From: Candidatus Rhodoferax odensensis
GTDB taxonomy: Bacteria > Pseudomonadota > Gammaproteobacteria > Burkholderiales > Burkholderiaceae_C
Length of the DNA: 64,000 bases
NCBI GenBank assembly: GCA_016718405.1
Contig: JADKDJ010000034.1
Span: 1-64,000, forward strand
Direction of reading: 5' to 3'
Positions 1 to 9,847 of the stretch are shown here, piece by piece (position 1 is the first letter of the stretch; every line of letters starts with the position of its first letter). The notes beneath the pieces are model-generated. The model was not told the origin of the DNA. It saw only the letters and a program-made list of their open reading frames with translations, and made no database searches. Both the position numbers and the translations under genes were made by a program.

Positions 1-232
1 TGGTCTCCAGCGGCGGGCCAATCTCTCGACCGCTGTTGGCCACGTGCTGGCCACTTCACCCCGAAACGACGATCGAACTTTCAGTCTGCGCATTCGGCAA
101 CAGCTCCGTCACCGAGTTGGAGTTCAACCCCGCGACGACACGCTGGCGACTCACAGCACACCGCCGCATCTGGACACGCCGGAACTGGCGAGCTGGATCA
201 CACTCCTGATCACGCGCGGCGCTGCGGCATAA
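1..232 (+). pseudogene. Histidine phosphatase (phosphoglycerate-mutase-like) family, 3' fragment with one frameshift
   Basis: This is the C-terminal part of a histidine-phosphatase-superfamily protein cut by the window start. Frame 3 reads VSSGGPISRPLLATCWPL and then NSSVTELEF and TRWRLTAH. The matching end, STPPHLDTPELASWITLL, is in frame 2 and stops with TAA at 230-232. The order SSGGPI, then NxSVTELEF, then a short strand followed by xTPHLDxPEL is typical of the C-terminal half of these alpha/beta phosphatases. The frame change lies at about 140-160 and is a single-base indel. The active-site RHG motif would lie upstream of the window, so substrate and activity cannot be judged. It converges on the AsnC-like gene, with 5 bases between the stops. 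Confidence 0.6.
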
Positions 233-237
233 GCAGC

Positions 238-649
238 CTAACGGTAAGTGGTGAGGTGGATGCTGGTTTCAGTGCGCGGATGCCGGTGATCAGGGCACGC
301 GCCCAGCACCTCGACAAGCTGCTCATAGAGCGCACCCTCCAGCTCCGCCATCAGGTCCCAGCGGCCATTGGTGTGGTGGGGCCGAGACGCCCGGGCTCAC
401 CCAGCAGACTGGCAATCACGCGGCGTAGTCTGGCTGCCCTCGACCAGCACCCCATCCAGGCGCGGATGCGCTCGGGCTCGGCCGGAAAGCTTGAGCCGCA
501 CCGTAGCCCACGATCACCTGTTCGTCCTCCAGCTTGCGAATGCGGTTGGTGACGGTTCCGCGAGACTTTGAGCCGATGCGCCAGGTCCGCCACGTTCTGC
601 CGCGCGTTCTGCGCAGCAAGGCGATCAGTTGATGGTCGAGGTCGTCCAT
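238..649 (-). pseudogene. Lrp/AsnC family transcriptional regulator, frameshifted
   Basis: The N-terminus starts MDDLDHQLIALLRR. A second frame gives MADLAHRLKVSR, and the first frame returns with GTVTNRIRKLEDEQVIVGYG. Together these form the AsnC-type helix-turn-helix with the linker strand that follows it. The C-terminus (EQLVEVLGACP, then RTETSIHLTTYR and stop) is in another frame close to 238 and matches the end of the RAM/AsnC ligand-binding domain. Repaired, the protein would be about 137 residues, slightly short for the family (140-160). At least two indels are needed. Family knowledge suggests a DNA-binding regulator responding to an amino acid, but the effector is unknown. It lies 24 bases downstream of the DAHP synthase stop on the same strand, so the two may be co-transcribed. 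Confidence 0.6.
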
Positions 650-673
650 CTTCGACTCAAGACCGCGCAGCCT

Positions 674-1748
674 TCAATGCGCCGACGCTTCGCGCAGTGC
701 CGCAGTAGTGTCCCAGCCCATGCAGGCATCCGTGATGGACACCCCGTAGCGCAGGTCTCCCGGGTTGCCCAGTTTCTGGTTACCTTCGAACAGGTTGATT
801 CGAGCATCACGCCCTTGATGGCAGGGTTACCCTCAGCCACCTGGTGCACCACGTCACGCAGCACCGGGCTTGCAGCGCGTGGTTCTTGCGCGAATTGCCG
901 TGGCTGCAATCAACCACGATGTTGACCGCCAGCTTGGCCTTCTCCCAGCGCGCCCAACGCCTCGCTGATTGCAACCGAGTCGTGGTTGGGCACCGCACCG
1001 CCACGCAGGATCAGGTGGCCAAACGGGTTGCCACGGGTTTGCGTAATCGCCACCTGGCCGGCGCCATTGATTCCCGAGAAAGCATGTGGCTGACTGGCCG
1101 ACAACATGGCGTTGAGGGCCACCTCCAGGTCACCGTCGGTGCCATTCTTGAAGCCGACCGGCGAGGATAGGCCACTGGCCAACTCCGCGGTGGGTCTGGC
1201 CTTTCTGTCGCGCGCGCCGATAGCGCTCCAGGCGATCAGGTCGCCCAGGTACTGCGGGCTGATCGGGTCCAACGCCTCGGTACCGCAAGGCAGGCCAGTT
1301 CGTTGATGTCCACCAGCAGCCGCCGGGCCAGACGCAAGCCCTCTTCGATATGAAAGGAATCGTCCATGCGCGGATCGTTGACCAGCCCTTTCCAGCCCAC
1401 GCACGGTGCGCGCGGCTCTCGGGGCACACGCGCATGATGATCAACAGCTGCCCGGTCAACTCGTCGGCCAAGGCCTTGAGCTTGCGGGCGTATTCCATGG
1501 CGGCCACCGGATCGTGGATCGAGCAAGGGCCCACCACCACGAACAGGCGTCGGTCGCGCCCAGACAGAATCTCGCGCTGGCGCGCGCGGCGCCTGGCCGA
1601 CCGTCTGCGCCCAGCGCGCCCGGCGCGATGTCGTCGTGCAACTGCGCAGGCGCGGCGGCAGTGTGGCCTGCGAGACGATAGTTCAGGTTTTCAAGCGCGG
1701 GGAAGGTCGTGGCGGATGGCTCCGATAAAGGCTGGGGTTGCGCTGCAT
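674..1748 (-). pseudogene. aroG: 3-deoxy-7-phosphoheptulonate (DAHP) synthase, class I AroG/F/H type, frameshifted
   Basis: Class I DAHP synthase condenses phosphoenolpyruvate with erythrose-4-phosphate, the first step of the shikimate pathway. The pieces seen are AREILSGRDRRLFVVVGPCS then IHDP, a lysine-containing central segment around GWKGL, GFKNGTDGDLEVALNAM, the VDCSHGNSRKN metal-binding segment, and YGVSITDACMGWDTTAAL before a TGA at 674-676. They follow the normal order but are spread over all three minus frames, so several single-base indels are needed. The probable start is the ATG at 1746-1748, giving a repaired length of about 358 residues, normal for the family. A second, intact paralogue lies at 57962-59023. 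Which allosteric class (Phe, Tyr or Trp) this copy belongs to cannot be told. Confidence 0.75.
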
Positions 1749-1798
1749 TTTAGGACGGCCCCATCACACCGGGCGCCGCGCAGACCGACAATAGCCGA

Positions 1799-2261
1799 AT
1801 GCCAAGCCCCGCCCCCGCCACGCCACGCCGCTTCGAATGGATCGGGGCGAAGCGAAAGTCCACACCCTGGTGGAGCGTTTCTGCGACCTGATGGAACTGG
1901 AGCCGCAGTGGCAGCGCTGCGCGCGGCGCACGGCAGCGACCTGGTCAATGCACGCCAACGTTTGTTTTGGTTCCTGTGCGGCTGGCTCGGCGGGCCGCAG
2001 CACTACGTCGAACGCTTCGGCCACCCGCGCTTGCGAGCGCGCCATCTGCCCTTTGCCATCGGGCACAATCGAACGTGACCAGTGGCTCGCCTGCATGGAC
2101 CAGGCGATGGCGGAAACGGCGGTTGACCGCGCTGCGCCTCAAAAAAAGCCGGCAAGGGCTTCTTCGAGACCGCCGACTGGATGCGCAACACCGACGCTCG
2201 TAGCGCGGCAATCCACCTTGACCTACCGCAGAGATGGATCGCCGCGCTACGCTCGCGATGA
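1799..2261 (+). pseudogene. Group II truncated haemoglobin, frameshifted
   Basis: This encodes a small haem protein of the TrHbO group, which binds O2 or NO in the cytoplasm. Collinear pieces lie in different plus frames: MPSPAPATPRRFEWIG, then GEAKVHTLVERFCDLMELEP, LRAAHGSDLVNARQRL, FWFLCGWLGGPQHYVERFGH, RLRARHLPFAIGHN, ERDQWLACMDQAMAETAVD and GKGFFETADWMRN. The FGHPRLRxRHLPFxIG segment holds the proximal histidine region of the family. At least three indels are required. The reading frame after WMRN runs into a palindromic repeat (2200-2250) and ends at TGA 2259-2261, so the natural C-terminus may have been replaced by the repeat. The repaired length, about 154 residues, is at the upper end for the family. 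Confidence 0.65.
2200..2250. repeat. Palindromic REP-like hairpin at the truncated-haemoglobin 3' end
   Basis: The left arm GTAGCGCGGCAATCCA (2200-2215) and right arm TGGATCGCCGCGCTAC (2235-2250) pair over 16 positions, with a single A/C mismatch, around a 19-base loop. The element lies between two converging genes (haemoglobin on plus, aconitase on minus). There is no T-run, so it is a REP-like repeat rather than a classical terminator, although a role in transcript ends is possible. Confidence 0.6.
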
Positions 2262-2299
2262 CGGGGTGTGTGGATCGGCGATGACGAGTATCCACCCGG

Positions 2300-5110
2300 C
2301 TAATTGCCGCGCAGCAACTGGCGCAGCACGTAGGGCAGGATACCCCCGGCGCGGTAATAGTCGACCTCGATCGGTGTGTCGACGCGCAGCGTCAGGGTGT
2401 GCGTGCTGCGGCTGCCATCGGCGCGGGTCACCACCAGCTGCGCGTCGCTTTGTGGTGTGAGGTGAGCATCGGGCAGGATGTCGATCAGCTCGTTGCCTAC
2501 CAGCCCCAGGCTCTGCCAACTCTCACCCGGCATGAACTGCAGTGGCAGCACCCCCATGCCAACCAGGTTGCTGCGGTGAATGCGCTCAAAGCTCTGCGCC
2601 ACCACCGCCTTGATGCCCAGCAGTTGCGTGCCCTTGGCGGCCCAGTCGCGGCTCGACCCCGTGCCGTACTCGTCTCCAGCAAACACCACGGTGGGCACAC
2701 CATCGGCCTGGTACTGCATGGCAGCGTCAAAGATGGCCATTCTGTGGCCGAGGTCCGGGCCGTCGTGCTGGTACAGCGTCAGACCGCCCCTCCTCCCGCG
2801 ATCCGTTGGCATCGGGCGCGAGCATCAGGTTCCTGACGCGTACGTTGGCGAAGGTGCCTCGCATCATCACCTCGTGATTGCCGCGGCGCGCCCCGTAGCT
2901 GTTGAAGTCGGCCGCTTGCACGCCGTGCGCCAGCAACCACTGGCCGGCTGAACTGGCCTTGATGAGCTCCCGCTGGGGAGATGTGGTCAGTGGTGATGGA
3001 ATCGCCAAACAAGGCCATGATGCGCCCCGACTGCCGGGGTCGTCGTATGTTGAGGTCTCGATTGGCCTGAATAACCCGTGGTACTTGCGATATTAGCTAT
3101 CTTATCCATAGCAAAGTCGGCAAAGAAGGGCGGCTCGGCAATGTAGGTGCTGGCCGGCCAGGGGTAGGCCGAGCCCGCCACGCCTTGGATCTTCTGCCAC
3201 AACTTGCCGGGCTCGAGCCAATGCGCGCATAGTTCGCGCGGTAGGCCTTGCCCCTGCGTGGCAAAAGGCATCAAGGCCTGCACTTCGTCGCTGCTGGGCC
3301 AGATGTCGCCCAGGTACACATCGCCGCCACCCTTGCCCTGCCCGACCGGTTCGGTCATCAGGTCGCGCAGCACGGTGCCGGCAATCGCGCAGGCCACCAC
3401 CAGCGGCGGGGCTGGCCAGGAAATTGGCCTTCAGGTTGGGGTGGATACGTGCCTCAAAAATTGCGGTTGCCGGACAGCACCGCCGCGCACACCAGGTCAT
3501 TCTTGGTGATCACCTCGTTGAGTTCGGGGCGTGAGGTCGCCCGCGTTACCGATGCAGGTCGTGCAGCCGTAACCCGCCAGCGCAAACCCAAGCTTCTCCA
3601 GGTAAGGCAACAAGCCCGCCGCGGTAAGGTACTCGGTGACGATGCGCGAGCCCGGCGCCAGCGAGGTCTTGATGTGCGGTTTGACCGTGAGCCCCGCCAA
3701 CACCGCCTTCTTGGCCAACAGACCCGCCGCCAGCAGCACACTAGGGTTGGAGGTATTGGTGCAACTGGTGATGGCGGCAATCAACACATCGCCATTGCGG
3801 ATCGGCAGCGACGTGGGCGCGGTGCCGGCCTGGTAGACCCTCCTCAACTTGTCGGGATTTTGGTTGAAACCAATGTCAGCATTGGGCTTGGAGAAAGCGC
3901 CTCAAATTGACTGGACACACGTCCCAGTTCGATGCGGTCTTGCGGGCGTTTGGGCCCGGCCAGGCTGGGCGTCACGTCGCTCAGGTCCAGTCTGAGCACC
4001 TGCGAATAGTCGATGCCGGCAAGGGATTCGGGCGCACCTGTGGTGCCGGGCACGCCAAACAATCCTTGCGCCCTGAAATAGGCCTCAAACGCCTCGACCT
4101 CGGCCCTGGTTCGACCAGTGCCCTTGAAATAGGCGATGGTCGTTTCGTCCACCGGAAAGAAGCCCATGGTGGCCCCATACTCCGGCGCCATGTTGGCGAT
4201 GGTGGCGCGATCCGGCAGCGAGAGTGTGCTGGTACCGGCGCCAAAGAACTCGACAAACTTGCCCACCACCTTGTGCCGACGCAGCAGCTCGGTCACCGTC
4301 AGCACCAGATCGGTGGCGGTGACGCCGGCGCGCAGCACACCGGTCAGCTCCAAGCCCACCACGTCCGGCGTCAAAAAGTAAACCGGCTGGCCCAGCATGG
4401 CGGCCTCGGCCTCGATGCCGCCCACCCCCCAGCCGACCACGCCAATGCCATTGATCATGGTGGTGTGGCTATCAGGTGCCGACCAGGGTGTCGGGGTAGT
4501 ACACATCGCCCTTGGCACCCCTTTTGATCCGATGCACGCCGCGCGCCAGGTACTCCAGGTTGACCTGGTGCACGATGCCAAAGCCGGGCGGCACCACGCC
4601 AAACGTGTTGAAGGCCTGCATGCCCCACTTCATGAACTCGTAGCGCTCGCGGTTGCGCTGGAATTCGAGCTTCATGTTCAGGTCCAGCGAATTCTTCTTG
4701 CCATAGTGGTCGACCATGATGGAGTGATCCACCACCAAATCGACCGGCACCAAGGGCTCAATGCGGGCCGGGTCCAGCCCTAGACGCTCGGCGGTGCTGC
4801 GCATCGCCGCCAGATCCGCCAGCAGCGGCACACCAGTGAAATCTTGCAGCACCACGCGCGACACGACAAATGGTATCTCGTCGCTGCGGTCGGCATTGGG
4901 CTGCCATTGCGCAAGCTGGGCCACATGCGCCGGTGTGATCTTCTTGCCATCGCAGTTGCGCAGCACCGACTCGAGCACGATGCGCAGACTCACCGGCAGG
5001 CGGTTGATGTTGGGAAACTGCTGGCTGAGCGCCGGCAGGGAGTAGAACTGGCCGGTCTTTCCGGAGCTGATTTTGAACGTCTGGACGGTTGAACCAAAAG
5101 CGTGGGACAC
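2300..5110 (-). pseudogene. acnA: Aconitate hydratase A, multiply frameshifted
   Basis: Aconitase A interconverts citrate and isocitrate in the TCA cycle using a [4Fe-4S] cluster. The N-terminus MSHAFGSTVQTFKISSGKTG and the next 210 residues are in one frame. The signature HTTMINGIGVVGWGVGGIEA is in a second. The cluster cysteines are visible as AITSCTNTSNPSVL and GYGCTTCIGNAG. Later frames give FGDSITTDHISPAG and then FAGDEYGTGSSRDWAAKG, ending LLRGN and stop at 2300. The span is equivalent to about 937 residues, within the normal 890-970. At least eight frame changes are needed, most within 2980-4480. All catalytic blocks are present in the right order with no missing domain, so sequencing error is more likely than a true pseudogene. 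Confidence 0.85.
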
Positions 5111-5185
5111 GGCGACCTCCTTGGCAGTGGCAGCGAGTCATCGCATTCTGGCAGTCCTGCCAAACCCCACCATGCGAAGTGTCAA

Positions 5186-5854
5186 TCAGCGCGTGTCAGC
5201 GGCCCGCGCGGTCAGGCGCGAATTGGCGTAGACGCGCAGCATCGACGAGAAGCCAAGCTCGTTGGATATCGACACTGTCGTCAACTCCTCCATACCGAAC
5301 GCGCGCAACTTCTTCCACAACTGGCGCGCCAGGTAGGTTCGAAACATGCATACAACCATGATGCCCTGTGGCGACAAGGACTGCCGGCAACGCGCAAACA
5401 CCGCAGCCGGATCGCGGATGTAATAAAGCGATTCGTTGAACACGATCACATCGAATTGGCCGACCGCCTGAAACCCCTGCGCCGCATCGGCGACCACGAA
5501 TGTTGCACCGCTTGCGCCACGCGCCTGGGCGCGGCTGATCGCCGCAGCGTTCATGTCCACCCCCACGTACCCGGAGTAGCGCAACCGTTGTTGCAGGATG
5601 CCGTCGCCACACCCGACGTCCAGGACCCTGCGTTCAGGCGGCGTGAAGTACTCGCAACACCCGACGATGATGCTGTAACGATGCGCCTCCGCAATGTCGT
5701 TCATATAGTCCCAGCGCCCGCTCGCATAGCGCTTCTCGGAGTCACGGACCAGAGCTTTACGATAGGGCTCCCATGGCAGCGGAAAATACGGCATTAGCCC
5801 AATGCCGAGGCGGATGAAGAATCGCTTGACGTTTTCGAATGCGGACACGGCCAT
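5186..5854 (-). CDS. Class I SAM-dependent methyltransferase
   Basis: This is a 222-residue soluble protein with a Rossmann-fold methyltransferase core. Motif I VLDVGCGDGIL is at about residues 79-89, followed by YVGVDMNAAAISRAQARG (post-I acidic residue), FVVADAAQGF and the post-motif FDVIVFNESLYYI. The pattern resembles Methyltransf_11/25 enzymes, which act on small molecules, sugars or lipids; the substrate cannot be inferred. The start is supported by GGAGG six bases upstream of the ATG. It is the first intact gene after the frameshifted region and lies 75 bases upstream of acnA on the same strand, with no clear functional link. Confidence 0.8.
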   Translation of the reverse strand: MAVSAFENVKRFFIRLGIGLMPYFPLPWEPYRKALVRDSEKRYASGRWDYMNDIAEAHRYSIIVGCCEYFTPPERRVLDVGCGDGILQQRLRYSGYVGVDMNAAAISRAQARGASGATFVVADAAQGFQAVGQFDVIVFNESLYYIRDPAAVFARCRQSLSPQGIMVVCMFRTYLARQLWKKLRAFGMEELTTVSISNELGFSSMLRVYANSRLTARAADTR

Positions 5855-5974
5855 TGGAACCTCCAGTCAAAGTCTCAGTACAACGCCAACGATAGCCCAA
5901 TAGTCGTAGTCCGACCTTGTGCCGCGCGGTGCCGTACAACGCGCGGCTACCACCCACCAACTCCGCGGCGTACG

Positions 5975-8275
5975 TCAGTGCGCCCGCGCAAACGCCTCAA
6001 ACTGCGCAATCGGCAACGGGCGGCTGAACAGATAGCCCTGCAGATAGTCGCAGCCATGGCCGAGGTGCAGCAGGTCGTGCTGCGCGGCGGTCTCGACCCC
6101 TTCGGCAACAACCTTCAGCCCCAGGCTGTGCGCCAGGCTGATGGTGGCGGCGCAGATGGACACGGCGTGTGGGTTGGTCTCGATCCCCATCACAAACGAC
6201 CGGTCGATTTTGAGCTGATCCAGCGGCAAGCGGCTGAGGTATGACAGCGATGAGTACCCGGTGCCAAAATCATTTAGCGCGAAGCCAATGCCGTGCGCCT
6301 TGAGCGCGGTCATTTTCGCGATGATGTCCTCCACGTTGGTCACCAGCAGGCTCTCAGTCAGCTCCAGTTTGAGCTGCCGCGCGCTGGCGCCGCTTCGGAC
6401 CACTGCGCTCAGAACCTGTTCAACAAAATCGGGCTTACGAAACTGGCGTGCGCTGACATTGACGGCAATTGTCAGCTCCGACAACGCTGGCTGTGCGGCC
6501 CACAGATTGAGCTGCGTGCAGGCCTGCTCCATGACCCACTGGCCCAAAGGAACAATGAGCCCAGTCTCCTCCGCCAGCGAAATGAACTCCACCGGTGACA
6601 CCAGGCCGCGCTCGGGGTGCTGCCAGCGCACCAGCACTTCTGCACCGGTGACCTTGCCGGTGCCGGTAACAAGCGGCTGAAAGTGCAGCACGAATTCCTC
6701 TCGCATCAGGGCCGCCCGCAGGCCCGCTTCAAGCGTCACGCGGTCCGTCACCGCGGACTGCATTTTGGGGTCGAAGAAACGCAAGGTGTTGCGTCCCCCC
6801 GCCTTGGACTGGTACATCGCCAGGTCGGCCCGTTTCAAGGGCTCTTCAATCGGCTCAGCTCGACCACCACCAAACAGCGTGATGCCAATGCTGGGTGTGC
6901 TGCGGTAGTCGTGGTGGCCGATCTGATAGGGCTGGCTCAGCGCACTGAGGATTTTTTCACCAACGATTTCGGCCGCCATCACCGCGGTCGCTTCAACCAC
7001 GCCCAAGCCCGCTAGCATCACCACGAACTCGTCGCCGCCGAGCCGCGCCACGGTGTCGCCAGCACGCACGCAGCCCATCAGGCGATTGGCAACTTGCTGC
7101 AGCAACTGGTCCCCCATGTCGTGACCGAGTGTGTCGTTGAGCGTCTTGAAGTTGTCCAGATCCAGAAACAGCAGCGCACTGTAGCTACCATCGCGCTCGC
7201 TGGCCGCCATCACTTGCTTGAGCCGGTCCAGCAGCAAAGTGCGATTGGGCAGGCCGCTGAGTTGGTCGTGAAAGGCCAGTTCGGCAATTCTTTCGTCAGC
7301 CTGCTTTCGCTCAGTGATGTCTTGGGCAATGCCAAGCGCTCGGATCGGCGTCCCGTCGGGGCCGGTTTCAAACTCGGCTTTCTGCCGAAGCCAGCGCACA
7401 TGCGTCCCGTCCACGATGCGGTGTTCGTGATCAAAACCAGCACCGCTTAACGCAGCGGCCCATGCCGCCTGCAGCGCCGCACGATCGCCCTCATAGACCC
7501 GCGCGAGATAGGTCGGGAAGTCACTTTCAATCCCGTCGGGAAGACCAAGGATGCGACGCGTTTCCTGCGAGACCTCAACGCGCCGGGTGATGAGATCAAT
7601 CGTCCAACTACCCACGCGGGCGACCGACTGCGCGCGTTGCAAGGTGGCCCGACTCGCCTCCACTTCGCCGCTATGGCGGCGCAGATCTTCGCGGGAACGG
7701 TGCAGCTGGGTCAATTTGCCACGGTAGGCCTTGACCAGCAACACGATCATGGCGGCGCCAAGCAGCGACACAACCACCAGCACCGATGCGTGCATGGCGG
7801 GCAAATAGAGCGGCGCAGCGGGCAGCAACTGCTTGGCTTCGGCTGCCGCCAGGCCGACCACGGCCAGCACCGTCGCCCCTACGGCGATCATGGCGGCGCG
7901 AGCTCCGATCTGCCAGCCACACATGACAATAAACACCGGATACCCCAACGCCACCGGCGCGCGCACGCCACCAGTGAAGGTGGCAATCAAGGTAAAAGCG
8001 ATCCAGATGCCGCTGGCCAGAAACCAGCGCGCCGACACGATGCGCCCAATATGCACCAGCCAGGCACCCACCAAGGCCACCAGCGCGATCAGGCCCGGGC
8101 CAAGCAGCCGTTCGTGGCGCTCTGGCGCAAAAACAACCAAGGCCGCGGCGACCAGCGCGGCCCCGGCGAACAAGGCCGCCAGGGTAAGGTAGAAAAAGGT
8201 CTTGGTCGGTCCCCAGGCCGCCGGGTGATCCCAGTCAGCTGGCGCAACGCGGCTTGTGTCGGGGGATATGGTCAT
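5975..8275 (-). CDS. Membrane-bound PAS-GGDEF-EAL protein (c-di-GMP signalling)
   Basis: This 766-residue inner-membrane protein has about six hydrophobic helices (residues 24-185), a PAS/PAC sensor (215-325, ending RALGIAQDITERKQADER), a GGDEF domain and an EAL domain. The GGDEF signature ARLGGDEFVVM is intact (413-417), so diguanylate cyclase activity is expected. In the EAL domain the signature reads EVLVRW (546-551). The metal-binding DDFGTGYSS loop reads NDFGTGYSS, with Asn668 in place of the first Asp, which may cripple phosphodiesterase activity. NVSARQF, LELTES, LKIDRSFV and AEGVET are preserved. The start is placed at the ATG of MTISPDTS. A longer version would begin at TTG 8327-8329, with no better ribosome-binding site. 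Confidence 0.88.
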   Translation of the reverse strand: MTISPDTSRVAPADWDHPAAWGPTKTFFYLTLAALFAGAALVAAALVVFAPERHERLLGPGLIALVALVGAWLVHIGRIVSARWFLASGIWIAFTLIATFTGGVRAPVALGYPVFIVMCGWQIGARAAMIAVGATVLAVVGLAAAEAKQLLPAAPLYLPAMHASVLVVVSLLGAAMIVLLVKAYRGKLTQLHRSREDLRRHSGEVEASRATLQRAQSVARVGSWTIDLITRRVEVSQETRRILGLPDGIESDFPTYLARVYEGDRAALQAAWAAALSGAGFDHEHRIVDGTHVRWLRQKAEFETGPDGTPIRALGIAQDITERKQADERIAELAFHDQLSGLPNRTLLLDRLKQVMAASERDGSYSALLFLDLDNFKTLNDTLGHDMGDQLLQQVANRLMGCVRAGDTVARLGGDEFVVMLAGLGVVEATAVMAAEIVGEKILSALSQPYQIGHHDYRSTPSIGITLFGGGRAEPIEEPLKRADLAMYQSKAGGRNTLRFFDPKMQSAVTDRVTLEAGLRAALMREEFVLHFQPLVTGTGKVTGAEVLVRWQHPERGLVSPVEFISLAEETGLIVPLGQWVMEQACTQLNLWAAQPALSELTIAVNVSARQFRKPDFVEQVLSAVVRSGASARQLKLELTESLLVTNVEDIIAKMTALKAHGIGFALNDFGTGYSSLSYLSRLPLDQLKIDRSFVMGIETNPHAVSICAATISLAHSLGLKVVAEGVETAAQHDLLHLGHGCDYLQGYLFSRPLPIAQFEAFARAH

Positions 8276-8432
8276 GAGTAGGCAAGTTGCTCCGCGCGCC
8301 GAGTGTCCAACACGCGGCCAGACTGGCAAGGACTATGAAGCATGACCGGCACGATGGCAAGCCAGCGCGAATCCCACTAGGGTTTGCCCGCGATTAAGGA
8401 GCTGCCTCAACCCGCAGGCCTACAGGCATACT

Positions 8433-9749
8433 ATGCTGGCGGCTTTCGCCAATCTGACCAGGAGAGCTTCCTTGATATCCGACTTGATGAGTGATTCCGT
8501 GCGCGCCGCGGGCTTGGGCGCCCTGATGCGCGGCGCCGGTCTGGTGACCCGATTTATCCCGATCCCGCAACCGACACTGCTGGTGGGACCCGGCTCCAGC
8601 GGCCGATTGGGCCAGGCAGTCGCCGGCTTTGGCCACCGCAAGATCCTGATCGTCACCGACAGCATCATCTCGAAGTTGGGGTTACTCAAGGATTTGACCG
8701 ACGCCCTGAGCGCTGGCGGCGCGCACTACGTGGTGTTTGACGAGATCACGCCCGACGCCCCGATCCCCTTGATCGAGCGCGCCATCGAGTTCTACCAGGC
8801 GCATGATTGCGACGCCATCGTGGCCTTCGGCGGGGGCTCGTCGATGGACGCCTCCAAAGCCATCGCGGTCTCCATCAGTAACCCCAAGCCGCTTCGCCAA
8901 CTGGCCGGCTACCTCAAGGGCCTGCGTGCGCCGGTCAAGATTTACGCGGTGCCCACCACCGCTGGCACCGGCTCCGAGGTCACCGTCGCGGCCGTTATCT
9001 CCGACCCCGAAAACCACAAGAAGCTGGTGCTGGTGGACCCGCGCATGGTGCCCAAAATGGCGGCACTGGACCCCAACTTGATGACTGGGCTGCCGCCGCA
9101 CATCACGGCCGCCACCGGCATCGACGCGCTCACGCACGCGATCGAGGCCTTTGTGGGCAACTGGAAGACCAGCTATTCGGACGGCATGGCGTTGTCGGCA
9201 GTCGGGCTGATCTTTGAGAACCTGCGCACCGCCTACACCGACGGCAAGAACCTGGCCGCCCGCGAGAAGATGGCTCTGGCCTCCACCTATGCCGGCTTTG
9301 CCTTCACGCGTGCGAACGTGGGCTACGTGCACGCCATTGCACACCAGTTTGGCGGCATGTACCACACACCACACGGACTGGCCAACGCCATCATGCTGCC
9401 CTTCGTACTGAAGTACTCGGCCCCGGCCATCACCAACAAGCTGGCGCAGTTGGCAGTGCGCGCGCGATTGGGCGCCGAGGGCGAGCCCGCTGAAGTGCTG
9501 GCACAGAAGTTCCTCGATGCAGTAGACCAGCTCAACCGCGACCTGGGCATTCCGACCACACTCGACGCTCTCAAAGAAGAGGACATTCCCGCCTTGGCCA
9601 AGGCCGCCTGCTGGGAGGCCCACACCGGCTACCCGGTGCCGCGCTACATGACGCAAGAGGTGTGTGAAGACCTCATCCGTCAGGCTCTGCCCAAGGCCAA
9701 GCCCGCTGTGAAACCCGCCGCGAAGCGGGTACGCAAGAAGGCTGCCTGA
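8433..9749 (+). CDS. Iron-containing (group III) alcohol dehydrogenase
   Basis: This is an NAD(P)-dependent metal alcohol dehydrogenase of up to 438 residues that interconverts alcohols and aldehydes in the cytoplasm. It carries FGGGSSMDASKAIA (nucleotide site), PTTAGTGSEVT, the THAIEAFV segment after GID, and the iron-ligand histidines in HAIAHQFGG and YHTPHGLANAIMLP. The C-terminus is unusual, a basic tail of about 18 residues rich in Lys, Ala and Pro (ends RVRKKAA). The coordinates use the first ATG, but a TTG at 8472 follows AGGAGAG with ideal spacing and may be the real start. It lies 98 bases upstream of the acyl-ACP-reductase-like gene on the same strand and may act on the aldehyde that enzyme makes. 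Confidence 0.88.
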   Translation: MLAAFANLTRRASLISDLMSDSVRAAGLGALMRGAGLVTRFIPIPQPTLLVGPGSSGRLGQAVAGFGHRKILIVTDSIISKLGLLKDLTDALSAGGAHYVVFDEITPDAPIPLIERAIEFYQAHDCDAIVAFGGGSSMDASKAIAVSISNPKPLRQLAGYLKGLRAPVKIYAVPTTAGTGSEVTVAAVISDPENHKKLVLVDPRMVPKMAALDPNLMTGLPPHITAATGIDALTHAIEAFVGNWKTSYSDGMALSAVGLIFENLRTAYTDGKNLAAREKMALASTYAGFAFTRANVGYVHAIAHQFGGMYHTPHGLANAIMLPFVLKYSAPAITNKLAQLAVRARLGAEGEPAEVLAQKFLDAVDQLNRDLGIPTTLDALKEEDIPALAKAACWEAHTGYPVPRYMTQEVCEDLIRQALPKAKPAVKPAAKRVRKKAA

Positions 9750-9847
9750 GCAAACGGCAAGCAGAAAAGAAAGTGAACAACAAACATTCGACAATCAATT
9801 GAGGACGGCACTGAAGGTCTGTCCCGCAAAACATCAGGAGATCGACA

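Noticed and set aside
2300..5110. Aconitase as a true pseudogene
   Set aside because: All cluster cysteines and signature blocks remain, with about eight clustered single-base shifts, and neighbouring genes show the same pattern; sequencing error is preferred.
8682..9794. A 370-residue open frame antisense to the alcohol dehydrogenase
   Set aside because: Shadow of the real gene; no start signal or recognisable motif.
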